Positions 37,301 to 45,121 are shown, numbered from the stretch's first letter. The stretch is 64,000 bases of DNA from UBA5195 sp034432755 (GCA_034432755.1 DAOUBQ010000046.1:43580-107579), one strand, 5' to 3'. Notes: generated from the sequence alone by a model not told the origin. Numbers and translations are program-made.

Positions 37301-38371
37301 ATGGTGAGATTCTCCCCCCACCCCCGGCAGATTGCCAGCCTTGTCGTTCTCTTACTCTTTTTGACCTCATGCCTGTCTCCCGTCATCGCGGCAGTTCCCG
37401 CGCCGACGGCGGTAGTCGAGCCTGTCGAGACCTGGCTCCCAGCGCAAACGCGCGCGCCGACCTCCACGTTGACCCCTTCGGCGACTCCACGCCCCACCTG
37501 GACTCTCGAACCGACCCACACCCCCGTCCCCAGCCTAACGCCGAGGCCGCTCATTCGGCGCGTGCTGATTGTCAGCTTCGATGGCCTGCGCCCGGATGCC
37601 ATCGAACTGGCCCCCATGCCCAATCTCCAGGCGCTCATACAGACTGGCGCCTATTCGCTCACCGCCCAAACCACCTTTCCCAGCGCTACCCTGCCCGCGC
37701 ACGCTTCTATGCTGATGGGGATGTGTCCACAAAAGCACGGTGTTACCTGGAACGACTACAACCTGGCGCAAGGTTATGCTCAAGGCACCGATATTTTCGA
37801 CCTGGCCCACGCCGCCGGGCTGAAAACCGTAATGCTGGTGGGCAAACAAAAACTGCTCCAATTAATTGAACCGGGCAGCCTGAATGTCTATAAATATATC
37901 AACGACCGCGACCTGGTGATTGCCGATTGGATTTTGCAAAACTTCCCAGCAGATTTCGGCCTGATGTTCGTCCATTTCCCCACCATTGATTTTATGGGAC
38001 ACGCACACGGCTGGCTCTCGTGGGAGCAACTCAGCGTGGCGCGGCGCGCCGACGAGGCCCTCGGCAAACTGCTGGCAACCCTCGATGAGCGCGGCATCCG
38101 GCAGGAAACTATCATCATCATTACCTCCGACCATGGCGGACATGAGCAAAGTCATGGCTCGCGCAACCCGCTCGATATGACCATTCCCTGGGTCATCTCT
38201 GGCCCAGGCATCCGCCCTGGCGAGTTGGTTTCGCAAGTTCAAACAACCGACACCGCTGCAACCGCCGCCTGGGCGCTCCAACTGCCCATCCCGCCCGAAT
38301 GGGACGGCGTTCCGATCATCGAAGCGTTTGGTTCTCCTGTCCAGCCGCGTCCCATTCCCCTTTGCCCGTAA
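37301..38371 (+). CDS. Secreted lipoprotein, alkaline phosphatase/nucleotide pyrophosphatase superfamily
   Basis: A 356-residue product. N-terminal lipoprotein signal with lipobox LTSC (Cys24), a Pro/Thr/Ser linker (about 30-85), then a type I phosphodiesterase/nucleotide pyrophosphatase domain: VSFDGLRPDAI (metal Asp), TTFPSATLPAH (nucleophile Thr/Ser region), PTIDFMGHAHG (metal Asp/His) and TSDHGGHEQSHG (metal Asp/His/His). It should act outside the membrane on phosphodiesters or nucleotides. Length is near the minimum for the family. It is probably co-transcribed with the small membrane-protein gene. A short dispersed hairpin follows the gene. Confidence 0.9.
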   Translation: MVRFSPHPRQIASLVVLLLFLTSCLSPVIAAVPAPTAVVEPVETWLPAQTRAPTSTLTPSATPRPTWTLEPTHTPVPSLTPRPLIRRVLIVSFDGLRPDAIELAPMPNLQALIQTGAYSLTAQTTFPSATLPAHASMLMGMCPQKHGVTWNDYNLAQGYAQGTDIFDLAHAAGLKTVMLVGKQKLLQLIEPGSLNVYKYINDRDLVIADWILQNFPADFGLMFVHFPTIDFMGHAHGWLSWEQLSVARRADEALGKLLATLDERGIRQETIIIITSDHGGHEQSHGSRNPLDMTIPWVISGPGIRPGELVSQVQTTDTAATAAWALQLPIPPEWDGVPIIEAFGSPVQPRPIPLCP

Positions 38372-38380
38372 GATTGGTTC

Positions 38381-38415
38381 GGGTCTCGATGTGCCGCTGC
38401 GCGGTTACTCGACCC
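38381..38415. repeat. Dispersed hairpin of the GGTCGAGTA...ATCGAGACC family (copy C)
   Basis: On the minus strand it begins GGGTCGAGTA and ends ATCGAGACCC with a GC-rich core (CCGC/GCGG). Same ends as 23902-23942 and 48817-48881. It lies 10 nt after the phosphodiesterase stop. Confidence 0.7.
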
Positions 38416-38455
38416 TCGCATTGCACATTCTATTCCACGCAAGGATAAAAACAAC

Positions 38456-39223
38456 ATGCTCGAAGGTCTCGATTTCCTCTTCATCGGCCTGGCGGCGCTG
38501 GCAGCCGGGGCCATCAACGCCTTGGCGGGCGGCGGCACGCTGATAACCTTCCCGGTGCTGATTGCAGTCGGCGTGCCTGCGGTGGCTTCCAATGTCACCA
38601 ACACAGTCGCGCTGCTACCCGGCTATCTGGGCGGCACGCTGGCGCAGTGGAAAGATTTGAAAGAACAATCTGCCCGCCTGTGGTACATCCTGCCAGCCAG
38701 CGTCTTCGGCGGCCTGTTGGGCGGGATTTTGCTCTTGTACAGCGGTGAAAAAGTCTTCCGGCAGATTGTCCCTTATCTCATCCTGCTGGCCTCGATCTTG
38801 CTAGCAGTGCAGGACCCGGTGCGCAAGTGGCTGGTTCGGCGGGCCGAAAAGCACAGCGAGGGCAAGGTCTCCGATTTGTGGAGCACTCTGCCGATAGGGC
38901 TGGCGGCCATCTACGGCGGTTACTTTGGGGCCGGGCTGAGTGTCATTGTGCTGGCCGCGCTCGGCCTGACGATGGATGAATCGCTGACCAAATTGAACGC
39001 GCTCAAACAGGGCATTGCCTTCAGCGTTAATGTGGCGGCGGCGGTCTTTTTCGTTTTTTCGGGACTGGTGGTGTGGCAAGTGGTGCTGGTCATGGCCGTC
39101 TGTGCGCTGCTAGGCGGTTGGCTGGGCGGCAAACTGGCCGGGTCGGTCCAACCCGCCACCCTGCGCTGGATGGTGGTCACGATTGGCGTCGTCGTAGCGA
39201 TAATTTACATCGCGCGCGGCTGA
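38456..39223 (+). CDS. TSUP/TauE-SafE family anion permease
   Basis: A 255-residue membrane protein with about eight hydrophobic segments. It opens with FLFIGLAALAAGAINALAGGGTLITFPVLIAVGVPAVASNVTNTVALLPGYLGG, the standard first half-repeat of the TauE/SafE (TSUP) family; the second half has GLAAIYGGYFGAGLSVIVLAALGL. Members export or import sulfite, sulfonates, sulfoacetate or similar organic anions, but the substrate is not readable. No sulfur genes are next to it. A dispersed hairpin separates it from the upstream phosphodiesterase gene. Confidence 0.92.
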   Translation: MLEGLDFLFIGLAALAAGAINALAGGGTLITFPVLIAVGVPAVASNVTNTVALLPGYLGGTLAQWKDLKEQSARLWYILPASVFGGLLGGILLLYSGEKVFRQIVPYLILLASILLAVQDPVRKWLVRRAEKHSEGKVSDLWSTLPIGLAAIYGGYFGAGLSVIVLAALGLTMDESLTKLNALKQGIAFSVNVAAAVFFVFSGLVVWQVVLVMAVCALLGGWLGGKLAGSVQPATLRWMVVTIGVVVAIIYIARG

Positions 39224-39234
39224 AATTCACATGC

Positions 39235-39581
39235 GCTACTGAAGGAAAATCTCACAACCTGAGTGGCAGCCTCAAATCTAGCCGCATGGCGCGCTTAGGC
39301 GGCGAATTTGCCATGCTCATGCTGGTCTGCCTGCCCAGACAAGCCTTCGACAGCCTGGAGCGACCCTGCGCGCGGAAGGCTACCATAGCCTCGTGCTGGG
39401 CGCCGTAAACAGCCACGCCGAGAAATTCAAAGGCTGGCTGCCTTACGAACCCTTGTTCAGCATACAGGCAATTGTCTTGGCCCCACCCCAACGGCCCTTC
39501 CCAAAATGGAGTGAAGCCCTCGAAGAAATCAGCGACCGGCTAAACGTCAATATCGAGGTAGGGATAGTGAAAGACCAGTAA
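39235..39581 (+). pseudogene. Decayed ACT-domain protein (GcvR-like)
   Basis: Fragments of one protein lie in two frames. The first frame reads NLSGSLKSSRMARLGGEFAMLMLVCLP, close to the N-terminal ACT segment of glycine-cleavage repressor-like proteins (SRMARLGGEFA...). A second frame from about 39393 reads HAEKFKGWLPYEPLFSIQAIV...EALEEISDRLNVNIEVGI, resembling the other end of an ACT protein. No single frame spans both and no intact start with a ribosome site is seen. I judge it a remnant; confidence is moderate because the family call rests on short motifs. Confidence 0.5.
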
Positions 39582-39598
39582 CCATCGAAGCAGGCCGA

Positions 39599-39636
39599 AA
39601 GCAAAAAAGCGTGGAACCTTCCGCGCTTTTTTGCTT
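39599..39636. terminator. Strong bidirectional terminator at the end of dusB
   Basis: 18-bp stem: AAGCAAAAAAGCGTGGAA (39599-39616) with TTCCGCGCTTTTTTGCTT (39619-39636), one T-G pair. A and T runs in both arms make it work in both directions. Its end touches the dusB stop codon. Confidence 0.88.
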
Positions 39637-40601
39637 CAACCAGGCAGAGTTTCCAGTTGAGACTGGATTTGGTCCAAAATCCCGGCAAATTCTCCCGCCG
39701 GGTGCTTGCGCAGGATGGCTTTTCGGGCCTCACGCTCCAGGCGGTGCAAACCGAGATATTGCATGGCGTGTTTGCGAAACAGCCGCTCACCGTCTTCTTC
39801 CCCGTAGAAAGCGATGTTTTTCTCAATGTGGCGGCGCATGGTAATGCGAATTTGTTCGGGCGAGACCTGCTCTCGGTCCAGGCGGGAGAAAATCCAGGGG
39901 TTGGCAATCGCACCGCGCCCAATCATCACCGCGTCGCAGCCGGTAAGTTCCTTCATGCGTCCAATATCCTCCACCCGCCGCACATCCCCGTTGCCAATCA
40001 CCGGGATTTTGACCAGCGATTTGACCTCGGCGATGGCATTCCAATCGGCCTGGCCGCCATAGCCCTGCTGCTTTGTCCGCCCGTGAACGGCAATCAGCGC
40101 CGCGCCGTTGTCCTCCGCGATTTTGGCAATTTCCTTGTAGTTCAGGCAGTCATCCCAGCCCAGGCGCATCTTGCCGGTGACGGGAACGCGCAAGCGGGCG
40201 GTAAGCGCGGCAAAAATCTGCCCCACTTTTTGCGGCACGCGCATCAGACCCACCCCGCATCCGCGATGCGCCACGCTCTTGGCCGGGCAGCCCATGTTGA
40301 TATCAATAATATCGGGGCCTAAATCCTGCGCAATCAACGCGGCTTCGAGTAATACGCCGGGGTCATCGCCATAAATCTGGAAGACGACCGGGCGTTCGCT
40401 CTCATCATAGGTCAGTTTGGCCCTGACGCGCCGAAAATTTCGGGCAATGTCTTCGGCTTTGATAAACTCGGTATAACTCATGGCCGAGCCAAGCGACCGG
40501 CACAGCGACCGAAACGGCCAATCAGAATAGCCATCCATGGGCGCAAGAATCGCGTCGCCATAAACAGGAATGTCGCGGACAAAAAAGGACGGTTCTGTCA
40601 T
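39636..40601 (-). CDS. dusB: tRNA-dihydrouridine synthase
   Basis: FMN enzyme that reduces uridine to dihydrouridine in tRNA D-loops. The 321-residue protein has APMDGYSDWPFR at the N-terminus, the INMGCPAKSVAHRGCGVGLM motif with the GCP cysteine, the KMRLGWDD strand, AVHGRTKQQGY, PVIGNGDV and VMIGRGAIANPWIF, all FMN-barrel signatures, and a C-terminal helical domain. I use the ATG at 40599-40601; another ATG is four codons upstream and neither has a strong ribosome site. The open frame continues into the RNase P RNA gene on the other strand, which is not coding. The DusB versus other Dus subtype is not certain. Confidence 0.93.
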   Translation of the reverse strand: MTEPSFFVRDIPVYGDAILAPMDGYSDWPFRSLCRSLGSAMSYTEFIKAEDIARNFRRVRAKLTYDESERPVVFQIYGDDPGVLLEAALIAQDLGPDIIDINMGCPAKSVAHRGCGVGLMRVPQKVGQIFAALTARLRVPVTGKMRLGWDDCLNYKEIAKIAEDNGAALIAVHGRTKQQGYGGQADWNAIAEVKSLVKIPVIGNGDVRRVEDIGRMKELTGCDAVMIGRGAIANPWIFSRLDREQVSPEQIRITMRRHIEKNIAFYGEEDGERLFRKHAMQYLGLHRLEREARKAILRKHPAGEFAGILDQIQSQLETLPG

Positions 40602-40626
40602 GGCTGAAATCATATCATTGTTTATG

Positions 40627-40632
40627 GTATGA
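40627..40632 (+). promoter_or_regulatory. -10 box of rnpB
   Basis: TATGAT lies 8 nt upstream of the P1 helix of the RNase P RNA, the right distance for transcription to start at the mature 5' end. No clear -35 was assigned. Confidence 0.45.
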
Positions 40633-40639
40633 TAAAAGA

Positions 40640-41112
40640 GCCTCAGGCGGGTCGGGCGGTCGCGGCCTCGCGAGTTCGAGGTCGAGGAAAGTCCGCACTC
40701 CACAGAGCACGGCGTCGGATAATACCCGGGGCGGGGCAATCCCTCATTCGTGGGGGGCCAACCTGCCGGACAGGGCCACAGAAAACAGGTAGCCCCTCAC
40801 CCCAACCCTCTTCCACCGGGAGAGGGAGACGGGCGGGGTGATAGTGAAAAGGTGGTGTAAGAGACCACCGGTGTCCGTAGTAATACGGGCGGCCTGGTAA
40901 CCCCCGCCGGGAGCAAGGTCAAGCAGGGACGAAGTGGTCCGAGGACCAACGGGAAATGCGCTCGTTTCCCTATGCGCCTCCTGTTCAGGAGGTCAGTCCC
41001 GGGTAGGCTGCTAGAGCGGCGTGGTGACACACCGCCAAGAAAGATGACCGCCCAGGCACGGAGGAACCTCTCCGCTGCTGGACAGAATGCGGCTTATAGA
41101 CCGGCCTGAGGC
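40640..41112 (+). ncRNA. rnpB: RNase P RNA (bacterial class A)
   Basis: Catalytic RNA that trims tRNA 5' ends. The P1 helix pairs GCCTCAGGC (40640-40648) with GCCTGAGGC (41104-41112). Conserved core segments are present in order: GAGGAAAGTCC at 40684-40694, ACAGAAAACAGGTAG near 40777, GTGAAAAGGTG near 40844, GGTAACCCC near 40896, GGGTAGGCTGCT near 41001, and the 3' signature ACAGAATGCGGCTTATAG from 41082. At about 473 nt it is longer than the usual 350-400. The P12 position (40793-40842) holds a helix resembling a common CCCTCACCCC...GAGAGGG repeat. The gene lies 0.4 kb upstream of rpmH-rnpA, so both RNase P subunits are neighbours. Confidence 0.93.
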
Positions 41113-41176
41113 AAACTTTTTATTTCAGATGCGGCCTGTCCCCATTGCAGGGGCGCTCAAAAACGTGAGTTCGGGT

Positions 41177-41365
41177 TAGGCAACCAAGGCGGGCAGGGTG
41201 CCCAGGCGGAGAGAAGGTTTCTTGGGCTGACGACAATAAGCAATCACGCCGCAAAGCAGATTGAACAGGAAGTTGATTGGACTTCAGTGACGCGAATGCT
41301 CAATCTGCGAAATGTTCTTGAGTTGGTCAAGGATGGTTTCGACACCACCAGAAAAATTCCTTTGA
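41177..41365 (-). mobile_element. Remnant of an IS982-type transposase (C-terminal end)
   Basis: Minus-strand reading gives GGVETILDQLKNISQIEHSRH, then a stop, then SPINFLFNLLCGVIAYCRQPKKPSL and a short tail to TAA at 41177-41179. The IEHSRHRSPxNFL...AYxxQPKKPSL pattern is the C-terminus of IS982-family transposases, which have an Arg codon where this copy has TGA. The rest of the gene and its inverted repeats are absent. It is a dead fragment between rnpB and the rpmH promoter. Confidence 0.7.
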
Positions 41366-41389
41366 GATTTGCAAACTTTACGGTATAAT
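41362..41389 (+). promoter_or_regulatory. Promoter of rpmH-rnpA operon
   Basis: TTGAGA (41362-41367), 16-nt spacer, perfect TATAAT (41384-41389). The leader to rpmH would be about 150 nt. The -35 overlaps the edge of the transposase remnant. Confidence 0.75.
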
Positions 41390-41547
41390 GGCCTGCCGCT
41401 CAAGTCATTGAACGGCACACTTTTTGTTTTGTCTATGCCACTCACCGGAAACACCCATCAGGGTAAAATTTCCATAAGAAGCACTCCCGTGAGTTGTATT
41501 CAATCACAAGCAAGCGGTATCATCTTCTGCACAATGAGGTAAAAAGA

Positions 41548-41721
41548 ATGGCCACCAAGCGTACATATCAACCCAAAATTCGCCGCCGGGTTCGCGTTCA
41601 CGGCTTTCGCTCGCGCAACGCCACCGCCGACGGGCGCGAAGTGTTGCGCCGCCGCCGCCAGCGCGGACGGTATAAACTGACGGTGAAGTCCAATAACCAC
41701 GTCAAACGGGTTCGCTGGTAG
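41548..41721 (+). CDS. rpmH: Ribosomal protein bL34
   Basis: A 57-residue, very basic protein of the large ribosomal subunit: MATKRTYQPKIRRRVRVHGFRSR...GREVLRRRRQRGRYKLTV is the full L34 signature. It is slightly longer than the usual 44-47 because of the C-terminal SNNHVKRVRW. GAGG lies 8 nt before the ATG at 41548. First gene of the conserved rpmH-rnpA-yidD-yidC-jag cluster. Confidence 0.96.
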   Translation: MATKRTYQPKIRRRVRVHGFRSRNATADGREVLRRRRQRGRYKLTVKSNNHVKRVRW

Positions 41722-41776
41722 GGCGTCGCGGGGCAGCCTGCTCCAGCGCGCTCGCCAGCCATTACGCGAGTCACCG

Positions 41777-42136
41777 GTGAAGCGTCGCTTTCGCCTGACC
41801 CGGTCCACCGATTTCAAGCGGGTGCGAAGTGAAGGAAAATCTTACGCGCACCCGCTTGTTGTGTTAGTAGCTTCCCGTTCGGATGAAGATTTAACACGGG
41901 TCGGCGTAAGCGCAAGCCGTTCGATGGGTGGGGCAGTGCAAAGAAACCGGGCCAAGCGTGTCTTGCGCGAATCAGTGCGCCCTATCTTTCCAACCATCCC
42001 CGCTGGTTGGGACATCCTCTTGATTGCCCGCGCCCCCCTGCTCCAAGCCCACTTCCAAGATGTCAAAGCCGCCGTGCATAGGCTCTTGCGACGGGCAGGC
42101 TTATCGAAAACGGAACCACCTGACGATGTGCGCTGA
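41777..42136 (+). CDS. rnpA: Ribonuclease P protein component
   Basis: Basic protein subunit of RNase P that helps the RNA bind pre-tRNA. The 119-residue product starts with GTG (MKRRFRLTRSTDFKRVRSEGKSYAHP) and has the RNR signature NRAKRVLRESVR, with the usual length of 110-125. It lies 55 nt after rpmH. Its end overlaps yidD by 11 nt. The RNase P RNA gene is only about 0.7 kb upstream, an unusual arrangement. Confidence 0.95.
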   Translation: MKRRFRLTRSTDFKRVRSEGKSYAHPLVVLVASRSDEDLTRVGVSASRSMGGAVQRNRAKRVLRESVRPIFPTIPAGWDILLIARAPLLQAHFQDVKAAVHRLLRRAGLSKTEPPDDVR

Positions 42137-42419
42137 CCATTACCTTCCCAACGAATACCCCAATGAGCCGGCCCTGCGCGACCTGCCCCGCAGTATTGGA
42201 AACTGGCCGCGCATCTCGTTGCTGGCGATAATTCGGCTATACCAGATGACCCTCTCGAAGGCCATGCCGCCCAACACCTGTCGGTTTTACCCGTCCTGCT
42301 CTCATTATGGCTACCAGGCAATCTATAAATACGGCGCGCTCAAAGGCGGACTAATGGCAACTTGGCGCATCCTGCGCTGCAACCCGTTCAATCCGGGCGG
42401 GATTGACCCCGTCCCTTAG
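42126..42419 (+). CDS. yidD: Membrane protein insertion efficiency factor YidD
   Basis: A 97-residue protein with the family signature RLYQMTLSKAMPPNTCRFYPSCSHYGYQAIYKYGALKGG...RILRCNPFNPGGIDPVP. It is thought to help YidC or Sec insert membrane proteins from the cytoplasmic face. The start ATG overlaps the end of rnpA, and the gene stays in its standard place between rnpA and yidC. The N-terminal 25 residues are less conserved; a longer frame inside rnpA is not likely. Confidence 0.95.
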   Translation: MCADHYLPNEYPNEPALRDLPRSIGNWPRISLLAIIRLYQMTLSKAMPPNTCRFYPSCSHYGYQAIYKYGALKGGLMATWRILRCNPFNPGGIDPVP

Positions 42420-42427
42420 GAGTTTTG

Positions 42428-43534
42428 ATGAAGTTCAATCGCCTGTTCTTGTTCGCGCTTCTGGCTACACTGACCCTCGCGCTAAGCGCGTGCGGTGCGC
42501 CACCCGCCACCAACTGGCCTGGGATGTCCACCGATGGAGAATTGATATACCTTTCCAGCAACAGTCATGTCTATATCGTCAACGCCCAAAACGGGACAGA
42601 ATTAACTGCCAACCTCGCCGGAAAAATCACCCCTTTGCGCTTCCCACTGGAATTCGACGCGAAAATGAGTTTTTACGCGCCCCCCGCGTTAAGCCGCGAC
42701 GGATTAATGGTCATTGGGAGTGCAGCACATGACGGACACGCCCTTTACATCACAGAAACATCTACCGGCAACGTCCGTTGGACTTTCGACAGCACCAAAC
42801 CCTGGCTGGGGGGAGCCTTAATCCTGGATGATGCAATTTTCGCTCCATCGGGAGACGGCACGCTCTACGCCTTCAACATATCAGGCAGCAAACGCTGGGA
42901 AAAAAACCTCTCCACGCACGCCCTTTGGACAACGCCTGTCAGCGATGGAAAATACATCTACCTTGCCACGCTCGACCATCAACTATATTCCCTGGACCCC
43001 AATTCTGGCAATATCGTGTGGAATAAAGAACTGGATAACGGCATGATTGGCTCCCCAGCCATTGTAGACGGCGTCCTCTACGTCGGCACGCTGTACGGCA
43101 ACTTCTACTCCATCGACGCTTCCAACGGGAACACCAATTGGGTCAAGTCACTGGAAGGCAGCATCTGGGGAACACCTGGATTCAGCGAAGGCACCCTCTA
43201 TATTGGCACCGTGTTTGGCCGGGCTGGAAAATTCTACGCACTCGACGCGGCAACTGGCGCGGTGAAATGGTTCCGAGACGAAGAAGGCTCGATTGTCGCT
43301 GGGCCGCTCATCGCCAATCAGCAAGTCATTTATGTCACCGAACTGGGGCGCATTCAATCGCTCGACTTATCCGGCACACCCAAGTGGCAAGATAGCTTCG
43401 AAAAGAACAAAATCTACACCACGCCCCTGCTGGTCCAGGATACGATTGTTGTTGCCCCAATGGGGTCGCAGTTCCTGATGGTTGCCTATGACCTGAGCGG
43501 CGCCAAAAAGTGGACCTTTACCCCCGCCAAATAG
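42428..43534 (+). CDS. Lipoprotein with PQQ-like beta-propeller (BamB-like)
   Basis: A 368-residue exported lipoprotein: signal peptide with lipobox LSAC, then WD/PQQ-type repeats of the form L-Y-x(2)-D-x(2)-(S/T)-G-x(2)-(V/W)-W across about residues 35-368 (LYAFNISGSKRWE, LYSLDPNSGNIVWN, FYSIDASNGNTNWV, FYALDAATGAVKWF, IQSLDLSGTPKWQ). The fold resembles BamB. It sits between yidD and yidC, 8 nt after one and 10 nt before the other, with AGGAG 5 nt before the ATG. A role in membrane-protein or surface assembly is suggested by position only. Confidence 0.88.
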   Translation: MKFNRLFLFALLATLTLALSACGAPPATNWPGMSTDGELIYLSSNSHVYIVNAQNGTELTANLAGKITPLRFPLEFDAKMSFYAPPALSRDGLMVIGSAAHDGHALYITETSTGNVRWTFDSTKPWLGGALILDDAIFAPSGDGTLYAFNISGSKRWEKNLSTHALWTTPVSDGKYIYLATLDHQLYSLDPNSGNIVWNKELDNGMIGSPAIVDGVLYVGTLYGNFYSIDASNGNTNWVKSLEGSIWGTPGFSEGTLYIGTVFGRAGKFYALDAATGAVKWFRDEEGSIVAGPLIANQQVIYVTELGRIQSLDLSGTPKWQDSFEKNKIYTTPLLVQDTIVVAPMGSQFLMVAYDLSGAKKWTFTPAK

Positions 43535-43544
43535 GATAAAAATC

Positions 43545-44363
43545 ATGTGGGACTTACTGATTGTCAACCCGTTTACGAATATCTTGCTCCTCATCTACGC
43601 GATTGTCGGGAATTTCGGAGTTTCAATTATCCTGTTCACCATTCTCATTCGTATTGCCACCCATCCCATCATGGCAAAACAGATAAAATCGGGCGCGGCC
43701 ATGCAAGAATTGATGGCCTCAGAAGAATGGAAGAAAATTCAGGAAAAATACAAAAACGATAAAGAGAAACTGGCTCAAGAGCAAATGCGCATTTATCAGG
43801 AGCGCGGCATCAACCCCTTTGGTTCCTGCCTGCCCACCCTGATTCAGTTCCCTATCCTGATTGGCTTCTACCAGAGCATCGTGCGTGCCATCTCAGCCAC
43901 CCCCATGCAGATGATTGACCTGGTGCGGGGAATCTACCCCTGGCTCGAAAATATCACTGCCAAAGCCAGCCTGTCGGCGCTCATCCCCATCAACAGCCAA
44001 TTCCTGTGGATGGACCTGGGACAGCCGGAGCGCGTCATCATCCCTGGCCTGGCCTTCGGCATTCCGGTGCTTGCGATCATCGTTGGGCTGACGACCTTCG
44101 TCCAAACCAAATTGACCATGACCCCCTCGGCCAGCCCCAACGACCAGACGGCGATGATGAACCAACAGATGAGCATCATGATGCCACTCATGTTGTTCTA
44201 CTTCTCCCTAAACTTTGCTTCGGGCCTGGCGGTGTACTTCATCACCAGCAACCTGGTTGGCATCCTGCAATATGCTGCGCTGGGGAAAGTCAACTGGAAC
44301 AACCTGTTGGTGTTTGGCGAAAAAAAACAACTCTCCGCCCCTACAAAAAAAACGGGTAAATAA
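43545..44363 (+). CDS. yidC: Membrane protein insertase YidC/Oxa1
   Basis: Inserts and folds membrane proteins with or without Sec. The 272-residue protein is the short form lacking the large periplasmic domain of proteobacterial YidC. Seen: first helix, the conserved Arg in ILFTILIRIATHPIM (hydrophilic groove), the cytoplasmic coiled-coil loop (KIQEKYKNDKEKLAQEQMRIYQERGINPFGSCLPTLIQFPILIGFYQ), and C-terminal helices with MMPLMLFYFSLNFASGLAVYFITSNLVGILQ. In place within the rpmH cluster, 10 nt after the propeller lipoprotein. Confidence 0.95.
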   Translation: MWDLLIVNPFTNILLLIYAIVGNFGVSIILFTILIRIATHPIMAKQIKSGAAMQELMASEEWKKIQEKYKNDKEKLAQEQMRIYQERGINPFGSCLPTLIQFPILIGFYQSIVRAISATPMQMIDLVRGIYPWLENITAKASLSALIPINSQFLWMDLGQPERVIIPGLAFGIPVLAIIVGLTTFVQTKLTMTPSASPNDQTAMMNQQMSIMMPLMLFYFSLNFASGLAVYFITSNLVGILQYAALGKVNWNNLLVFGEKKQLSAPTKKTGK

Positions 44364-44372
44364 AGAGGATTT

Positions 44373-45071
44373 ATGGAACGGACAACCCTGGAAATCATCG
44401 CTCCGTCAATAGAAGAAGCAGTCGCGCGCGGCGTGGAACAATTGGGCATTTCACCGGATATGGTAGACGTGGACATCCTTGACGAAGGCGCCAAAGGCTT
44501 CCTGGGATTCGGCTCCCGCCAGGTGCGGGTACGGCTGACGCTAAAGGCGGCTGAGACACCCCCTGCAACCCAAGCCGCCGCCTCTGTTCCCGCAACAACC
44601 GATGACCACCTGCTCCATTTTGCCGCCCAAACCACGCGCGACTTGCTCACCAGGATGAAAATCAACGCCCGGGTCGAAACCCGCTACGGAGAAGTAGATG
44701 CCGATGGCGAAATCCCCCTCCTCGTAGATATTCGCGGCGACGACCTGAGCATCTTAATTGGCCGCCGTGCCGAAACCCTTAACGCCCTGCAATACATCCT
44801 GGCGCTCATCGTTAGCAAAGAAGCCGATAAATGGGTGCAAGTCGTGGTAGATGTAGAAGGCTACCGCGCCCGGCGCGAACGCCAACTGCGCCAACTGGCC
44901 CGCCGCATGGCCGAACAGGCCATCCGCACTGGCAAACGCCAGCTGCTAGAGCCGATGTCCTCCGCCGAGCGGCGCATCATCCACCTGGAACTGCGCGACC
45001 ATCCCGATGTCACCAGCGAATCGATTGGCGATGAGCCAAACCGCAAAGTGACTATCTTGCTGAAAAAATAG
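44373..45071 (+). CDS. jag: Jag/KhpB RNA-binding protein
   Basis: A 232-residue RNA-binding protein with the Jag_N domain (about 1-52; IEEAVARGVEQLGIS...FLGFGSRQVRV), a linker, a KH domain (about 80-155) with the GxxG-like loop ILIGRRAETLNALQYI, and an R3H domain (about 165-230) with SSAERRIIHLELRDHPDVTSESIG. KhpB proteins bind many RNAs and affect division and envelope genes. Standard position directly after yidC (9 nt). Confidence 0.94.
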   Translation: MERTTLEIIAPSIEEAVARGVEQLGISPDMVDVDILDEGAKGFLGFGSRQVRVRLTLKAAETPPATQAAASVPATTDDHLLHFAAQTTRDLLTRMKINARVETRYGEVDADGEIPLLVDIRGDDLSILIGRRAETLNALQYILALIVSKEADKWVQVVVDVEGYRARRERQLRQLARRMAEQAIRTGKRQLLEPMSSAERRIIHLELRDHPDVTSESIGDEPNRKVTILLKK

Positions 45072-45076
45072 CCAAC

Positions 45077-45105
45077 GTACCGCAGGCTTCAGCCTGCATC
45101 GGTAC
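45077..45105. repeat. Palindromic repeat after jag (GTACCGCAGGCT...)
   Basis: GTACCG-CAGGCT-TC-AGCCTG-CAT-CGGTAC makes a stem of 6 + 6 bp with a 3-nt bulge, 6 nt after the jag stop. The CAGGCTTCAGCCTG core is a typical dispersed palindrome. Confidence 0.65.
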
Positions 45106-45121
45106 AACTCCGAAGACAATG

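Noticed and set aside
39252..39491. Minus-strand open frame of 79 residues after the TSUP gene
   Set aside because: It mirrors the ACT-domain remnant on the plus strand and has no ribosome site or family signature.
40629..41030. Open frames on both strands within the RNase P RNA gene
   Set aside because: All conserved RNase P RNA blocks are present in order, so these frames are incidental.
41113..41547. Possible replication origin near rpmH
   Set aside because: The rpmH-rnpA cluster often flanks oriC, but no dnaA or dnaN and no TTATCCACA-type boxes are seen here.
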